Positions 42,430 to 52,035 of a stretch of DNA of 64,000 bases are shown in pieces. The DNA lies in the NCBI GenBank assembly GCA_964627455.1, contig CAZVKC010000029.1, positions 1 through 64,000 of the forward strand. Direction: 5' to 3'. The first letter of the stretch is position 1. Each line of letters begins with the position of its first letter. Source of the stretch: F-183 sp964627455. GTDB taxonomy: Bacteria; Acidobacteriota; Terriglobia; Bryobacterales; Bryobacteraceae. The notes under the pieces are model-generated. The model saw nothing but the letters and a program-made list of their open reading frames with translations, made no database searches and was not told where the DNA came from. The position numbers were made by a program, and so were the translations under genes.

Positions 42430-45014
42430 AAAGCCTCCAACGCTGCCTTGCTCTTTTCGAGTTGCACTCGATAGCCCGCGAGCTTTTCGCGAATGCCGCT
42501 GACGACCTTTTCCGGAGCCTTGCTCATGAAGTCTTCGTTCGAAAGCTGCCGCTCGGAATTTGCGATCACCTTCTCGAGTTGTTCGATTTCCTTCGTGAGC
42601 TTCGCACGCTGCGCCTGCACCTGCTCGGCCGATTCCTGCGGGACCTCGACCAGCAAGTCGAAATCGGGAGTCGAACGCTTCACGCCGTTTTCCACGGCGT
42701 CCACGATCGTCAGGCCCGCAAGCTTCTCGACCACAAGACGATCCACAGCGAAGGGCGACGTCACCGAGGCACGCAACGCCAGTTTGCGATCAATCTTGCG
42801 TTCCGCGCGCATGTTGCGAGCGGCGACAATGATCTCCTGCAGTACCGCCATCTGTTTCACCGCATCGGCATCCGGCTCGCCACCCTGCGGATACGGCTTC
42901 AGCGAGATCGACTGCGAAGAGTCGAGACGCTGGCTGAGTTCCTCGGTGATGAACGGCATCACCGGATGCAGCAGGCGCAATCCGGTTTCGAAGGTCGTGA
43001 GCAACGCCTTCCAATCGTCGTTGAGACCCGAACCATCGACAAAGCGCAGCTTCTTGATTTCCAGGTACCAGTCGCAGAACTCGTCCCAGAAGAAGTGCCA
43101 GATGCAATGCGCCGCTTCGTGATAGCGGTGCATTTCGAGGTGCTTGTTCATTGCCGCGGCGGCCTCGCGAAGGCGGCTTTGAATCCAGCGATCCTCGATC
43201 TGCGGCGCTGCGTTCTCCGCCGGGACCTGAGGCGTCACACCGCAGCGTTCCATGTTCAGGAAGATGAATCGCGCCGCGTTCCACAGCTTGTTCGCGAACG
43301 CCCGCGCGCTTTCGAGACGTTCTTCCGTAAACGCGATGTCGTTGCCCGCGGCGGCGCCGAGCACCAGCGAGAGGCGCATCGCGTCGGTGCCGAACTTCTC
43401 GTTCACCGTCAGCGGATCGACCACATTGCCCTTGGTCTTCGACATCTTCTGGCGGTCCGCGTCGCGCACCAATCCATGCAGGTGGACCTGCCGGAACGGC
43501 GGCTCACCCGTCATCTCGATGCCGAACATGATCATGCGCGCCACCCAGAAGAACAGGATGTCGAAGCCCGTCACCATGAGCGTCGTCGGATAGAACGCCT
43601 TCAGATCGGCAGTCTGATCCGGCCAACCGAGCGTCGAGAACGGCCACAACCCCGACGAGAACCACGTGTCGAGCACGTCCGGATCCTGGGCGATCTTCGC
43701 GGATCCGCACTTGGCGCACTTCGTCGCGTCCTCGCGCGACACCGTGATATCGCCGCAATCCGCGCAATGCCACGCGGGGATGCGATGGCCCCACCACAAC
43801 TGACGCGAGATGCACCAGTCGCGGATGTTGTACATCCATTGGAAGTACGTGTTGCACCACTGCGCGGGCACGAGTTCGATCTGGCCGGTTTCCACGGCCT
43901 TGATCGCAGGTTCTGCGAGCGGCTTGATCTTCACCCACCACTGCTTCGACACAAGCGGTTCCACCACGGTCTTGCAGCGCTGGCAGGTGCTGATCGATAG
44001 CGTGTAGGGTTCCACCTTCTCGAGTAAGCCCGCGGCTTCGAGATCCGCCACGACGCGCTTGCGCGCTTCGTAGCGATCGAGTCCCGCGTAGGCGCCGCCC
44101 TCGGCCGTGATCTGCGCGTTCTCGTTGATGACTTTGATGATCGGCAGGCTGTGCCGCTTGCCTGCTTCGAAGTCGTTGGGATCATGCGCCGGCGTGATCT
44201 TCACGCAACCGGTGCCGAATTCCGGATCCGCGATGTCATCGAGAATGATCGGAATCTCGCGATTCATCAGCGGCAGGATCACGCTCTTGCCGTGCAGGTC
44301 GAGATAACGCTCGTCCTTCGCGTTGATCGCAACTGCCGTATCGCCGAGCATCGTTTCCGGACGCGTCGTCGCGACCGTGAGGAAGCGGCCCGGCATGTCC
44401 TTCACCGGGTACTTCACGTGCCACATGTTGCCCGGCGTGTCTTCGTGGACGCTTTCGAGATCCGACAGCGCGGTGCTGCAGCGCGGGCACCAGTTCACCA
44501 TGTACTCAGCGCGATAGATGAGTCCCTTTTCGTACAGGCGCACGAAAGTCTCGCGCACCGCGCGCGAAAGTCCTTCATCGAGCGTGAAGCGCTCGCGGCT
44601 CCAGTCGCACGATGAACCCAGGCGCTTCATCTGGTCGTTGATGCGCTTCTGGTAAATCTCTTTCCATTCCCAGACCTTCTCGACGAACTTCTCGCGTCCG
44701 AGGTCATGGCGCGAAATGCCGTCTTTGGCGAGTTCGCGTTCCACCACCATCTGCGTTGCGATGCCGGCGTGATCGGTTCCCGGAAGCCACAGCGTGTTCT
44801 CGCCGAGCATGCGGTGCCAGCGCACCGCCATGTCGATGAGCGTGTGATCGAGCATATGGCCCATGTGCAGCGAGCCAGTGACGTTGGGCGGAGGTACAGC
44901 GAGGGAGAAATACTTCCCTTCTTTGACCGGCGCATGATAGATGCCGGAATCGATCCACCACTGTGCCCAATGCGGCTCAAACCGCTGGGGTTCGTACACT
45001 TTCTCTAATTGCAT
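42426..45014 (-). CDS. valS: valyl-tRNA synthetase
   Basis: 862 residues, class I. HIGH-type motif PPNVTGSLHMGHML and KMSKTKGNVVDP (KMSKS-like) are both intact, as are the editing-domain segments FLTVATTRPETMLGDTAV and GTGCVKITPAHDPNDFEAG, and the C-terminal coiled-coil arm. ATG 45014 is on the minus strand directly opposite the start of the secreted gene at 45028. No leader structure such as a T-box was found between them (13 bp). Confidence 0.97.
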   Translation of the reverse strand: MQLEKVYEPQRFEPHWAQWWIDSGIYHAPVKEGKYFSLAVPPPNVTGSLHMGHMLDHTLIDMAVRWHRMLGENTLWLPGTDHAGIATQMVVERELAKDGISRHDLGREKFVEKVWEWKEIYQKRINDQMKRLGSSCDWSRERFTLDEGLSRAVRETFVRLYEKGLIYRAEYMVNWCPRCSTALSDLESVHEDTPGNMWHVKYPVKDMPGRFLTVATTRPETMLGDTAVAINAKDERYLDLHGKSVILPLMNREIPIILDDIADPEFGTGCVKITPAHDPNDFEAGKRHSLPIIKVINENAQITAEGGAYAGLDRYEARKRVVADLEAAGLLEKVEPYTLSISTCQRCKTVVEPLVSKQWWVKIKPLAEPAIKAVETGQIELVPAQWCNTYFQWMYNIRDWCISRQLWWGHRIPAWHCADCGDITVSREDATKCAKCGSAKIAQDPDVLDTWFSSGLWPFSTLGWPDQTADLKAFYPTTLMVTGFDILFFWVARMIMFGIEMTGEPPFRQVHLHGLVRDADRQKMSKTKGNVVDPLTVNEKFGTDAMRLSLVLGAAAGNDIAFTEERLESARAFANKLWNAARFIFLNMERCGVTPQVPAENAAPQIEDRWIQSRLREAAAAMNKHLEMHRYHEAAHCIWHFFWDEFCDWYLEIKKLRFVDGSGLNDDWKALLTTFETGLRLLHPVMPFITEELSQRLDSSQSISLKPYPQGGEPDADAVKQMAVLQEIIVAARNMRAERKIDRKLALRASVTSPFAVDRLVVEKLAGLTIVDAVENGVKRSTPDFDLLVEVPQESAEQVQAQRAKLTKEIEQLEKVIANSERQLSNEDFMSKAPEKVVSGIREKLAGYRVQLEKSKAALEAL

Positions 45015-45027
45015 GGGGAAACTTTCA

Positions 45028-45936
45028 ATGTATCATGTAGCCATCGATATGCTCTTTATTCTGTTGTTTTTCGCGGCTTTTGCGAGCGCGCAGAACCGCG
45101 TTCTGCTGGACGCTCACAACTGCTATCCATACGGCGGCCGCTTCGCCGACCGCATCGACCTCGCGCTTTCGACCGGCATCCCGGTAGCCATCGAACAGGA
45201 CCTCGCCTGGCATGTCGACCATTCCGTCCTCTCGCACGAAAAGGAAACAACGGGCAGCGAACCGCGCATGAAGGATTACTTCTTCGAGCGCGTCCGCCCC
45301 ATTATCGAGAAGGAGTTGAAGAGTGGCGATCGCAGGAAGTGGCCGGTGATCGTGCTCAATCTTGACTTCAAGACGAACGAACCGGAGCATCATCGCGAAG
45401 TCTGGAAACTGCTCGGCGAATACGAGTCCTGGCTGACGACCGCGCGCAAGACCAAGGATCCGAACAAGCTGTCGAAGTTGGATGTGAAGCCGCTACTCGT
45501 ATTGACTGGCGCGCCCGATGAACAGGCAAAGGTGTTCTATGACGATGTCCCAGTCGGCGGCAAGCTGCGCTTGTTCGGAGCCGCGAACGTGAAGCCTGGC
45601 GTCATGCCCGGCAAAGCGACGAACTACCGCCGCTGGTGGAACAATCCCTGGGCTGTCGTCGAAGAGGGCGGGCAGCGCAAGGCCGGCGACTGGACCGAAG
45701 CTGACGCGAAGCGGTTGAAACTCCTCGTCGATACGGCGCACGCCAACGGCCTGTGGATCCGCTTCTATACGCTCAACGGCATTTCGGGGCCGGGCCTCAC
45801 GGACTCGTACAATTTCGGGTCCACGGAAGCGGCGCAAGCCCGCTGGAAGGCGTGCATCGAAGCAGGCGTCGACTTCATCGCCACGGACCAGTATCAGGAC
45901 TTCGCGAAGTTCCGCGCGTCACTGGGCAGCCGGTAG
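45028..45936 (+). CDS. secreted PLC-like / glycerophosphodiester-phosphodiesterase-like protein
   Basis: 302 residues. Start ATG 45028 fits a GGGGA site about 8 bp upstream; signal peptide about residues 1-21 (MLFILLFFAAFASAQ). TIM-barrel PLC-like pattern: LDAHNCYPYGGRFADRIDLAL, then GIPVAIEQDLAW (early Glu-Asp metal pair), VIVLNLDFK and GLWIRFYTLN with a late ATDQYQD. It resembles secreted GDPD/PI-PLC relatives annotated in Acidobacteria, but the two catalytic histidines typical of GDPD are only partly recognisable (LDAHN is one). Function likely phosphodiester hydrolysis; low certainty on substrate. Confidence 0.65.
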   Translation: MYHVAIDMLFILLFFAAFASAQNRVLLDAHNCYPYGGRFADRIDLALSTGIPVAIEQDLAWHVDHSVLSHEKETTGSEPRMKDYFFERVRPIIEKELKSGDRRKWPVIVLNLDFKTNEPEHHREVWKLLGEYESWLTTARKTKDPNKLSKLDVKPLLVLTGAPDEQAKVFYDDVPVGGKLRLFGAANVKPGVMPGKATNYRRWWNNPWAVVEEGGQRKAGDWTEADAKRLKLLVDTAHANGLWIRFYTLNGISGPGLTDSYNFGSTEAAQARWKACIEAGVDFIATDQYQDFAKFRASLGSR

Positions 45937-47247
45937 CACAGGCGGCGGGATCCACTTGCCCCTGAGGATCTCCTCGCGGGGCCAGTACAGACGAAAGTTC
46001 AAATTGAAGAGTCCCGAAGCAGGCGCCGGCAGCCAGTTGGCTTTCACCGCCGGCGCCTCGCGTTGCATGTACAGGTCCAGCGAACCATCGGCGTTGTACG
46101 CCAGCGGATCACGATCCCCAATCGCGTAACGACCGATCGGATTCTCGACAAAGTATCCCTGCGGATCGTACATCGTGATCGACCAGAACGCGTTGACCGG
46201 CGGCAGCTCTGATTTGTCGAAATGCAGCCGGTACGAACGGGCGCTGTCCAGCGGCTTACCCGCGCTATCGCGATAGCAGTTCAGATAGACCGCATCTTCC
46301 GGAGGATTCGCGCCCAGCCCCACTCGAGCCACCACTGCGCGAGCCATGTAATTCGTCCCGTAACGTCCCACATTCGGATTCACGCCTGTCCAGCCGGATT
46401 TGCCCGCCATCGTCGTGCGCAGTTGTTCGATCGAGGCTAGCAGTTTCTTCGCGGACGCGACACCATTGGCGAACTCCCCGCCGGGTAGCGAGTCGAGACC
46501 AGCGCCCGACTTCCATCCCCAAGCCGAAAGGGATTGCACCACAGGCCCGTCAGCGGCGTGCGGGGGATTCGCAGCCAACGATCGCAGGAACCGGCTGAAG
46601 AACTCGACGTCACTCATTTGCTCGACAATCTGTGGAGGAGTCCTTGGCCGCGTGGACGCGGGACGAACGGAAGGGGACTGTTTCTCGCCGCCTCCGTCGG
46701 GATATCGACTCAGAGGCATCAGCCGCATGCCGCGCTGCACGGCGTGGACATTTGGATAGTCTGCAGGACCATTGGTCTGCACACGTCCCAGGATCCACAC
46801 GAGATTGGTCGGGCTGTCGATCCGCTGCACTCCAGATGGCAGCTTTCCATTCCATCCGGGTCCCGTGACCGCGAACCATCCCTCGCCAGTCCCCGTGGTG
46901 CGTTTGCCAGGAATGCCGATCGTCTCGGTCCACGCGTCGAGAACCTGCATGAGGTAATAGCGACCCTTTGTATCCGGAACCTTCATCAACACGGGTTCGG
47001 CCGTCAGGTCCACCCACGCCGTTGAATACAGCGTGTCGGCGTTGGGACGCACAATCGTCCGGAACTTTGCATCCGGGAAAGCCGCGCTGTGCGTGAAGCG
47101 GTGCGGATTGACGCCTCCGCTCGCTTCGCGCGTCACGTCCATCAACACCAGCGGATACGCGAACAGGTACGCCTGCTGGCCATCGGCGGCTGATGGAGCC
47201 TGTTGCGCCAACGCACAGATTGCAGGCAACACGAGAGCGAGAGACAT
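45919..47247 (-). CDS. DUF1254 / DUF1214 domain protein, secreted
   Basis: 442 residues from ATG 47247 (signal peptide MSLALVLPAICALAQQAP); an open frame extends 15 codons upstream without a leader. DUF1254 N-terminal half (QQAYLFAYPLVLMDVTREA, PNADTLYSTAWVDL) and DUF1214 C-terminal half (FWSITMYDPQGYFVENPIGRYAIGDRDPL). Proteins with these paired domains are widespread and uncharacterised. Overlaps the GDPD-like 3' end by 18 bp on the opposite strand and is divergent from the PrmA-like gene. Confidence 0.88.
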   Translation of the reverse strand: MSLALVLPAICALAQQAPSAADGQQAYLFAYPLVLMDVTREASGGVNPHRFTHSAAFPDAKFRTIVRPNADTLYSTAWVDLTAEPVLMKVPDTKGRYYLMQVLDAWTETIGIPGKRTTGTGEGWFAVTGPGWNGKLPSGVQRIDSPTNLVWILGRVQTNGPADYPNVHAVQRGMRLMPLSRYPDGGGEKQSPSVRPASTRPRTPPQIVEQMSDVEFFSRFLRSLAANPPHAADGPVVQSLSAWGWKSGAGLDSLPGGEFANGVASAKKLLASIEQLRTTMAGKSGWTGVNPNVGRYGTNYMARAVVARVGLGANPPEDAVYLNCYRDSAGKPLDSARSYRLHFDKSELPPVNAFWSITMYDPQGYFVENPIGRYAIGDRDPLAYNADGSLDLYMQREAPAVKANWLPAPASGLFNLNFRLYWPREEILRGKWIPPPVLPAAQ

Positions 47248-47270
47248 CCTCAAGAGATTATCTTGAACGT

Positions 47271-48005
47271 ATGTGGCGCGTGGAAGTGGCATGCAGCATC
47301 GGTGAAGAGGAAATCGCCCTCGCGCGATTCATGGCGTTCGATCTCGCTGCCGCAGATACCAGCGAAGGATGCGTGAAGGCATGGTTCGCGAACCACGACG
47401 AAGCTCGCCGCTGCGCCGCCGAACTGAATGGCGAGATCCACGCCGAACCGATCTACAACTGGAACGAGAACTGGCAGTCCGAATGGAAGGCGCAGGCCAT
47501 CGGACAGCGCTTGTGGTTAGCGCCGCCGTGGTCCGAATCCGAAACTCCGGCGGGGCGTTTGCGTTTAAACATGCATCCCGGCACGCTGTTCGGCAACGGC
47601 GATCATCCAACGACGCAGTTGTGCCTGGAAGCGCTGGAAGAAAACATCACACCGGACTGCACCGTCATTGATGTCGGCTGCGGATCCGGTCTATTGCTCG
47701 AAGCTGCGAAACTCCTGGGCGCGAAGATTGCCATCGGCTGCGACCTCGATCCCGAAGCTGCGAAGGCTGCGCCCTGTGCATTCCAGGGCAGTGTCGACGC
47801 CATCGCCACGGGATCCGCGGATATCGTCGTCGCGAACATCCAACTCGGCGTTCTCGAAACACTGATGCCGGAACTAGACCGCGTGTTGCGGCCAAATTCC
47901 GGCATCCTGATTCTCAGCGGGATCCTCGAAGAACAGATCTCCGGCGTCCTACGCCAGCCTCGCAAGATCACGACCCGCGAAGGCTGGGCCTGCCTTATTG
48001 CTTAG
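47271..48005 (+). CDS. prmA: PrmA-like ribosomal protein L11 methyltransferase
   Basis: 244 residues. Seen: N-terminal segment before a Rossmann methyltransferase with VIDVGCGSGLLLEAAKLLG (motif I), ANIQLGVLETLMPEL, and the PrmA hallmark FGNGDHPTTQLCLEAL near the centre. Family knowledge: trimethylates ribosomal protein L11. It is shorter than the E. coli enzyme (about 293), because its N-terminal substrate-recognition domain is reduced; a different protein target is possible. ATG 47271 may be nearly leaderless: TTATCT is 10 bp upstream. Convergent with purH. Confidence 0.8.
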   Translation: MWRVEVACSIGEEEIALARFMAFDLAAADTSEGCVKAWFANHDEARRCAAELNGEIHAEPIYNWNENWQSEWKAQAIGQRLWLAPPWSESETPAGRLRLNMHPGTLFGNGDHPTTQLCLEALEENITPDCTVIDVGCGSGLLLEAAKLLGAKIAIGCDLDPEAAKAAPCAFQGSVDAIATGSADIVVANIQLGVLETLMPELDRVLRPNSGILILSGILEEQISGVLRQPRKITTREGWACLIA

Positions 48006-49558
48006 TGACGGAAGTGGCGGATCCCGGTGAAGACCATCGCGAGGCCCAAACGGTTCGCTGCGGCGATCACGTCCGGATCCTTCACGCTGCCGCCGGGTTG
48101 CACGACGGCCGTGACGCCGTGTTTGGCGGCTTCCTCCACACCATCCGGAAACGGGAAGAACGCGTCGGACGCAACAACGGCGCCCTTCAACGGCAACACC
48201 GCTTTCGCAGCGCCGAACTTCACCGAATCCACGCGGCTCATCTGGCCCGCGCCCGCGCTGATCGACTGGCCCGCACGCGCATAGACGATCGCGTTCGACT
48301 TCACGTGCTTGACGACCTTCCAGCCGAACTCGAGCGCCGCCCACTCTTCCGCGGTCGGTTGCCGTTCGGTGACCACTCGCGCCGTCTCGCGGTTCAACTT
48401 CGCGCGGTCGGCCGTCTGCATGAGATATCCACCGCTGATCGACTTCACCACCGGCTCACTCGCATCCGACGATGCAACGCGCAGCAGGCGCAGGTTCTTC
48501 TTCGCCTGCAGGATCGCCAGCGCTTCATCCGTGTAACCCGGCGCTGCGATGGCTTCAATAAAGGTCTTCGCGATCTCCGTCGCGGTCTCTCCGTCGACCG
48601 GACGATTGAACGCCAGTACTCCGCCGAACGCCGATACCGGATCCGCCTCAAACGCCTTGCGGTAACTATCCGCCAGCGTCGGCGCCTCGGCGCACCCGCA
48701 TGGATTCGTATGCTTGATGATCGCCGCTGCCGGCGCGTCGAACTCCAGAATCAACTGCCATGCGGCGTCGAGATCGACGAGGTTGTTGTACGAAAGTTCC
48801 TTGCCGTGGAGTTGCTCGGCTCCAGCAATCCCGCTCTTGCCCGCCGCGTACAGAGCAGCCGACTGATGCGGATTCTCGCCGTAACGCAGGCTCAACGAAC
48901 GCGGCGCGCGAATATCCAGCATTCGCGGCGGATTCTCGTTCAGCGTCTCCACGACACCCTGGTCGATGAGGATGGTCTCGAGCTTCGCTGAGATCGCGCG
49001 ATCGTACGCGGCTGTCGTCGAAAACGCTCGCTTCGCCAACCGCCAGTGCGTATCCAGCGACAGCGCCGACGCGTTCGCCCGCAATTCCGCAAGCAAGCCG
49101 GCGTAATCGTCAGGCGACGTCACCACCGCGACATCCTGATAGTTCTTGGCAGCCGCGCGGATCATCGTAGGACCACCGATGTCGATGTTCTCAATCAACT
49201 CATGCAGCGTGGCGTCTTCCTTCGCCGCGATCTTCTCGAACTGATACAGGTTCACCACCACCATGTCGATGCGCGGGATGCTGTGCTCTTCGAGCGACTT
49301 CATGTGCGCCGCATTCGCGCGGATCGCCAGTACGCCGCCGGCGACGCGCGGGTGAATCGTCTTCAAACGCCCGTCCATCATTTCCGGGAAGCCCGTCACT
49401 TCGCTCACTTCGCGGACATTCAGGCCCGCGTCTTTGAGCAGGCGATGCGTGCCGCCCGTGGAGATCAACTCAATGCCGAGGTCCGCGAGACCGCGTGCAA
49501 AATCGGCGATGCCGGTCTTGTCGGTAACGCTCAGAAGAGCGCGCTGGATTGTTGCCAT
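48002..49558 (-). CDS. purH: bifunctional AICAR transformylase / IMP cyclohydrolase
   Basis: 518 residues; last two steps of IMP synthesis. N-terminal methylglyoxal-synthase-like cyclohydrolase domain (LLSVTDKTGIADFARGL, LKTIHPRVAGG) and C-terminal transformylase (KHTNPCGCAEAPTLADSY, AVSAFGGVLAFNRP-like). Standard length. Stop shares 4 bp with the convergent PrmA-like gene end. No local regulation visible, for example no PurR-like site that I can support. Confidence 0.97.
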   Translation of the reverse strand: MATIQRALLSVTDKTGIADFARGLADLGIELISTGGTHRLLKDAGLNVREVSEVTGFPEMMDGRLKTIHPRVAGGVLAIRANAAHMKSLEEHSIPRIDMVVVNLYQFEKIAAKEDATLHELIENIDIGGPTMIRAAAKNYQDVAVVTSPDDYAGLLAELRANASALSLDTHWRLAKRAFSTTAAYDRAISAKLETILIDQGVVETLNENPPRMLDIRAPRSLSLRYGENPHQSAALYAAGKSGIAGAEQLHGKELSYNNLVDLDAAWQLILEFDAPAAAIIKHTNPCGCAEAPTLADSYRKAFEADPVSAFGGVLAFNRPVDGETATEIAKTFIEAIAAPGYTDEALAILQAKKNLRLLRVASSDASEPVVKSISGGYLMQTADRAKLNRETARVVTERQPTAEEWAALEFGWKVVKHVKSNAIVYARAGQSISAGAGQMSRVDSVKFGAAKAVLPLKGAVVASDAFFPFPDGVEEAAKHGVTAVVQPGGSVKDPDVIAAANRLGLAMVFTGIRHFRH

Positions 49559-49673
49559 GGGGAACTTTCATTTTCTCACGCCGCCACTGGCCTCCATCAA
49601 CGCTGGCCTGAATTGTCCGCTCTCTTGCCTGACGCGCGCTCGACTCCAGGTTTGGGAACCCCTACCATGAGAC

Positions 49674-50105
49674 ATGTCCGAATCAACCATCCAGGCTTCG
49701 GCCGACCTGATTTTACGGCTATATGAACTGCGGCGCGATCCGGAAATGCGCGCCGCCCGCCAGTGGTTTGCGAGGGACTTCCGGCCTGAGTCTGCACACC
49801 AGATCCTCGAACTGCTTTTGTCCGGCGAACGAGCCAGCGCCAACTACCGCATGGTGACTTCGTACTGGGATATGGTCGCGGCCATGGTCCTGCGAGGGGC
49901 AATCGATCCTGAGCTGTTCCGGGACACCAACGGCGAATACCTCGGATTCTTTTCGATCATCGAGCCTCATCTAGAGGACTTCCGCGCCATCACCAAAGAG
50001 ACGGACTATCTGAGGAGTTGGGAAACGGTCGTGCGCGCCACGCCCGGTTCTGCGGAACGCCTCGAATCTCGCCGCAGGCTCTTCGCCGCCTGGACCGGCA
50101 AGTAG
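49674..50105 (+). CDS. unknown protein, DUF4760-like
   Basis: 143 residues, cytoplasmic, no leader. It has LILRLYELRRDPEMRAARQW, a hydrophobic helical middle (NYRMVTSYWDMVAAMVLRGA) and YLRSWETVVRATPGSAERLESRR. It resembles a family annotated as DUF4760 in Acidobacteria, but I am not certain. Two ATG codons (49667 and 49674) are near; 49674 gives the natural start of the aligned region. 7 bp before the AraC gene, so probably in one transcript with it. Confidence 0.6.
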   Translation: MSESTIQASADLILRLYELRRDPEMRAARQWFARDFRPESAHQILELLLSGERASANYRMVTSYWDMVAAMVLRGAIDPELFRDTNGEYLGFFSIIEPHLEDFRAITKETDYLRSWETVVRATPGSAERLESRRRLFAAWTGK

Positions 50106-50112
50106 CGTCGTC

Positions 50113-51075
50113 ATGCGCGTACTCATCCTCATTCTGGACGGCGCGCAACTCCTCGATGTCGGAGGTCCTGCGCAGGTCGTCGAAACCGCTCGGATCCTTG
50201 GCGCGCCATACGACCTCCACTTCGTCGGCGCGGTACGCCAGCGCGTCACCAAACTCGGACTTACACTCGCCGGGATCGAGCCGTTACCGGCACCGACCGC
50301 CGACGACTGGATCATCGTATCCGGACTCGCGCCATTCGACGCCGAGCGCCGCCGCATCGTCGTGCGGGAACCTTTCGCCTCGACAGCCGAGCGAGAATGG
50401 CTGCGCCGCGCCTATCACACAGGAGCCCGCATTTCCTCCGTGTGTTCCGGAGCCTTCGCACTCGGCGAAGCCGGCATTCTCGATCATCGACGCGCCACCG
50501 CCCACTGGCTTGCCATCGACGAGTTTCGAAAGCGCTTCCCTCTTGTCCATGTGATCGACGACGCGCTCTTTGTCGACGACGGACAGGTCATCACAAGCGC
50601 GGGAGCCTCGGCAGGCATTGACATGGCCTTGCACCTGGTCGAGCGCGATCATGGGCCGCGCCTCGCCGCCGACATCACCCGCGGACTCGTTCTCTACCAA
50701 CGCCGCAACAGCGCAGATTCGCAGCTCAACATTTTCACGCGACATCGTGCGCATCTGCATCCCGGCGTGCATCGCGTGCAGGACTGGATGAGCCGCAACA
50801 TCGAAACACCGGCGACACTGGCCTCACTGGCTCGCACGGCGCGCATGAGCGTCCGTTCCCTCACCCGCGAATTCCGCGCAGCGACCGGTCTCAGCGTCGT
50901 CGAGTATCGAGAGCGTCTTCGTATCGAGCACGCGCAGCAACTCGCCGCGGCGGACGCCACGCTGTCACTCGACGAGGTCGCCTTTCGGTCCGGCTTCGGA
51001 GGCGCACGGCAACTCCGCCGCGTCTGGCGCAAATATCGCGAGGAACCACTGCGAGAAATCCGCGTGCTGCGCTAA
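50113..51075 (+). CDS. GlxA-family (DJ-1/PfpI + AraC) transcriptional regulator
   Basis: 320 residues. N-terminal DJ-1/PfpI-like domain with VLILILDGAQLLDVGGPAQVV and a cysteine in SSVCSGAFALGEAG (position of the DJ-1 nucleophile elbow). C-terminal AraC-type HTH pair (LASLARTARMSVRSLTREFR and LDEVAFRSGFGGARQLRRVWRKY). Family knowledge: this architecture often controls amino-acid or betaine catabolism operons, but the inducer here is unknown. Ends 9 bp before the DMT permease gene, a likely target. Confidence 0.9.
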   Translation: MRVLILILDGAQLLDVGGPAQVVETARILGAPYDLHFVGAVRQRVTKLGLTLAGIEPLPAPTADDWIIVSGLAPFDAERRRIVVREPFASTAEREWLRRAYHTGARISSVCSGAFALGEAGILDHRRATAHWLAIDEFRKRFPLVHVIDDALFVDDGQVITSAGASAGIDMALHLVERDHGPRLAADITRGLVLYQRRNSADSQLNIFTRHRAHLHPGVHRVQDWMSRNIETPATLASLARTARMSVRSLTREFRAATGLSVVEYRERLRIEHAQQLAAADATLSLDEVAFRSGFGGARQLRRVWRKYREEPLREIRVLR

Positions 51076-51084
51076 CGTGGTGTC

Positions 51085-51987
51085 TTGTCCTCCTCCAAAT
51101 CTGCAGCCCACGTCGCCGCGTGGATTGCGCTCGTGTGCGTCTACTTCTTCTGGGGCACGACTTACCTTGGCATCCGCGTGGCAATCGAAACGACGCCGCC
51201 CGTGTTGCTGGTCGCCATCCGCTTCACGATCTCAGGCGCGCTGTTGCTGATCGGAGCCAGGATCAAAGGCCAGTACATCCCCGGCCTTCGCGACCCCGAG
51301 TTCTGGTGGACCTCGCTGTACGGCCTCGGCATGCTCGCCATCGGCAACACGTGCCTGTCGATCGCAGAACAGTGGATCCCGGCGGGACTCGCCTCGCTCT
51401 TTGTCACCACGTCACCCTTCTGGATGGTCGGCGTGGACGCACTCGTTCCCGGCGGCGAACGTTTTCGACCGCGCATTCTCTGGGGCATGCTCACCGGGCT
51501 CGCGGGCGTCGTCATCCTGCTGCTCCCGGGCGCCGGAGCCACCTCCATCTCTCCTGGCGTCATCCCAGCGCTTCTCGTCCTGCAACTCGGCAACGTCGGA
51601 TGGTCCGTTGGCTCGATCTTCCAACGCCGCCTGCCGAGCAAGGCGCATCCCATCGTCAGCGGCGCCATTCAACAAATCACCACAGGACTCCTCTTTTGGA
51701 TACCCGCGCTTCTGCTGCAGAAGGAACCGTACCAGGTGACCTGGCGTGGATCCCTCGCCATCCTGTATCTCGCCACGTTCGGCTCGATCATCGGATACAG
51801 CGCGTACCTGTACGCACTCGACAAACTGCCGGTCGCGCTCGTGTCGACGTACACCTATGTGAACCCCATCGTCGCCTGCGTCCTCGGATGGCTGCTACTG
51901 AACGAACCATTCGGAGTGCGCGAAGTGATTGCGATGGTCGTGATCTTCGGCGGGGTCGCGATGGTCCGCCGGATGCAAAAACATTAA
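51085..51987 (+). CDS. EamA/DMT-superfamily permease
   Basis: 300 residues, 10 predicted helices in two EamA halves: FFWGTTYLGIRVAIETTPP in the first and LVSTYTYVNPIVACVLGW in the second. It would export or import small metabolites (amino acids, nucleobases, drugs). Start is TTG 51085 because the nearby GTG codons are out of frame. 9 bp after the AraC-type gene; probably regulated by it. Substrate unknown. Confidence 0.88.
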   Translation: MSSSKSAAHVAAWIALVCVYFFWGTTYLGIRVAIETTPPVLLVAIRFTISGALLLIGARIKGQYIPGLRDPEFWWTSLYGLGMLAIGNTCLSIAEQWIPAGLASLFVTTSPFWMVGVDALVPGGERFRPRILWGMLTGLAGVVILLLPGAGATSISPGVIPALLVLQLGNVGWSVGSIFQRRLPSKAHPIVSGAIQQITTGLLFWIPALLLQKEPYQVTWRGSLAILYLATFGSIIGYSAYLYALDKLPVALVSTYTYVNPIVACVLGWLLLNEPFGVREVIAMVVIFGGVAMVRRMQKH

Positions 51988-52035
51988 AGCCTGCCGCAGT
52001 TGACTTCGATAAGGACGTCAAAGAGGTTTACACGG

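Noticed and set aside
42462..44000. A 512-codon plus-strand open frame over valS
   Set aside because: Shadow frame; the minus strand has intact HIGH and KMSKS motifs.
45000..45030. A T-box or other leader before valS
   Set aside because: Only 13 bp separate valS from the divergent gene at 45028; no room for a leader and no T-box sequence.
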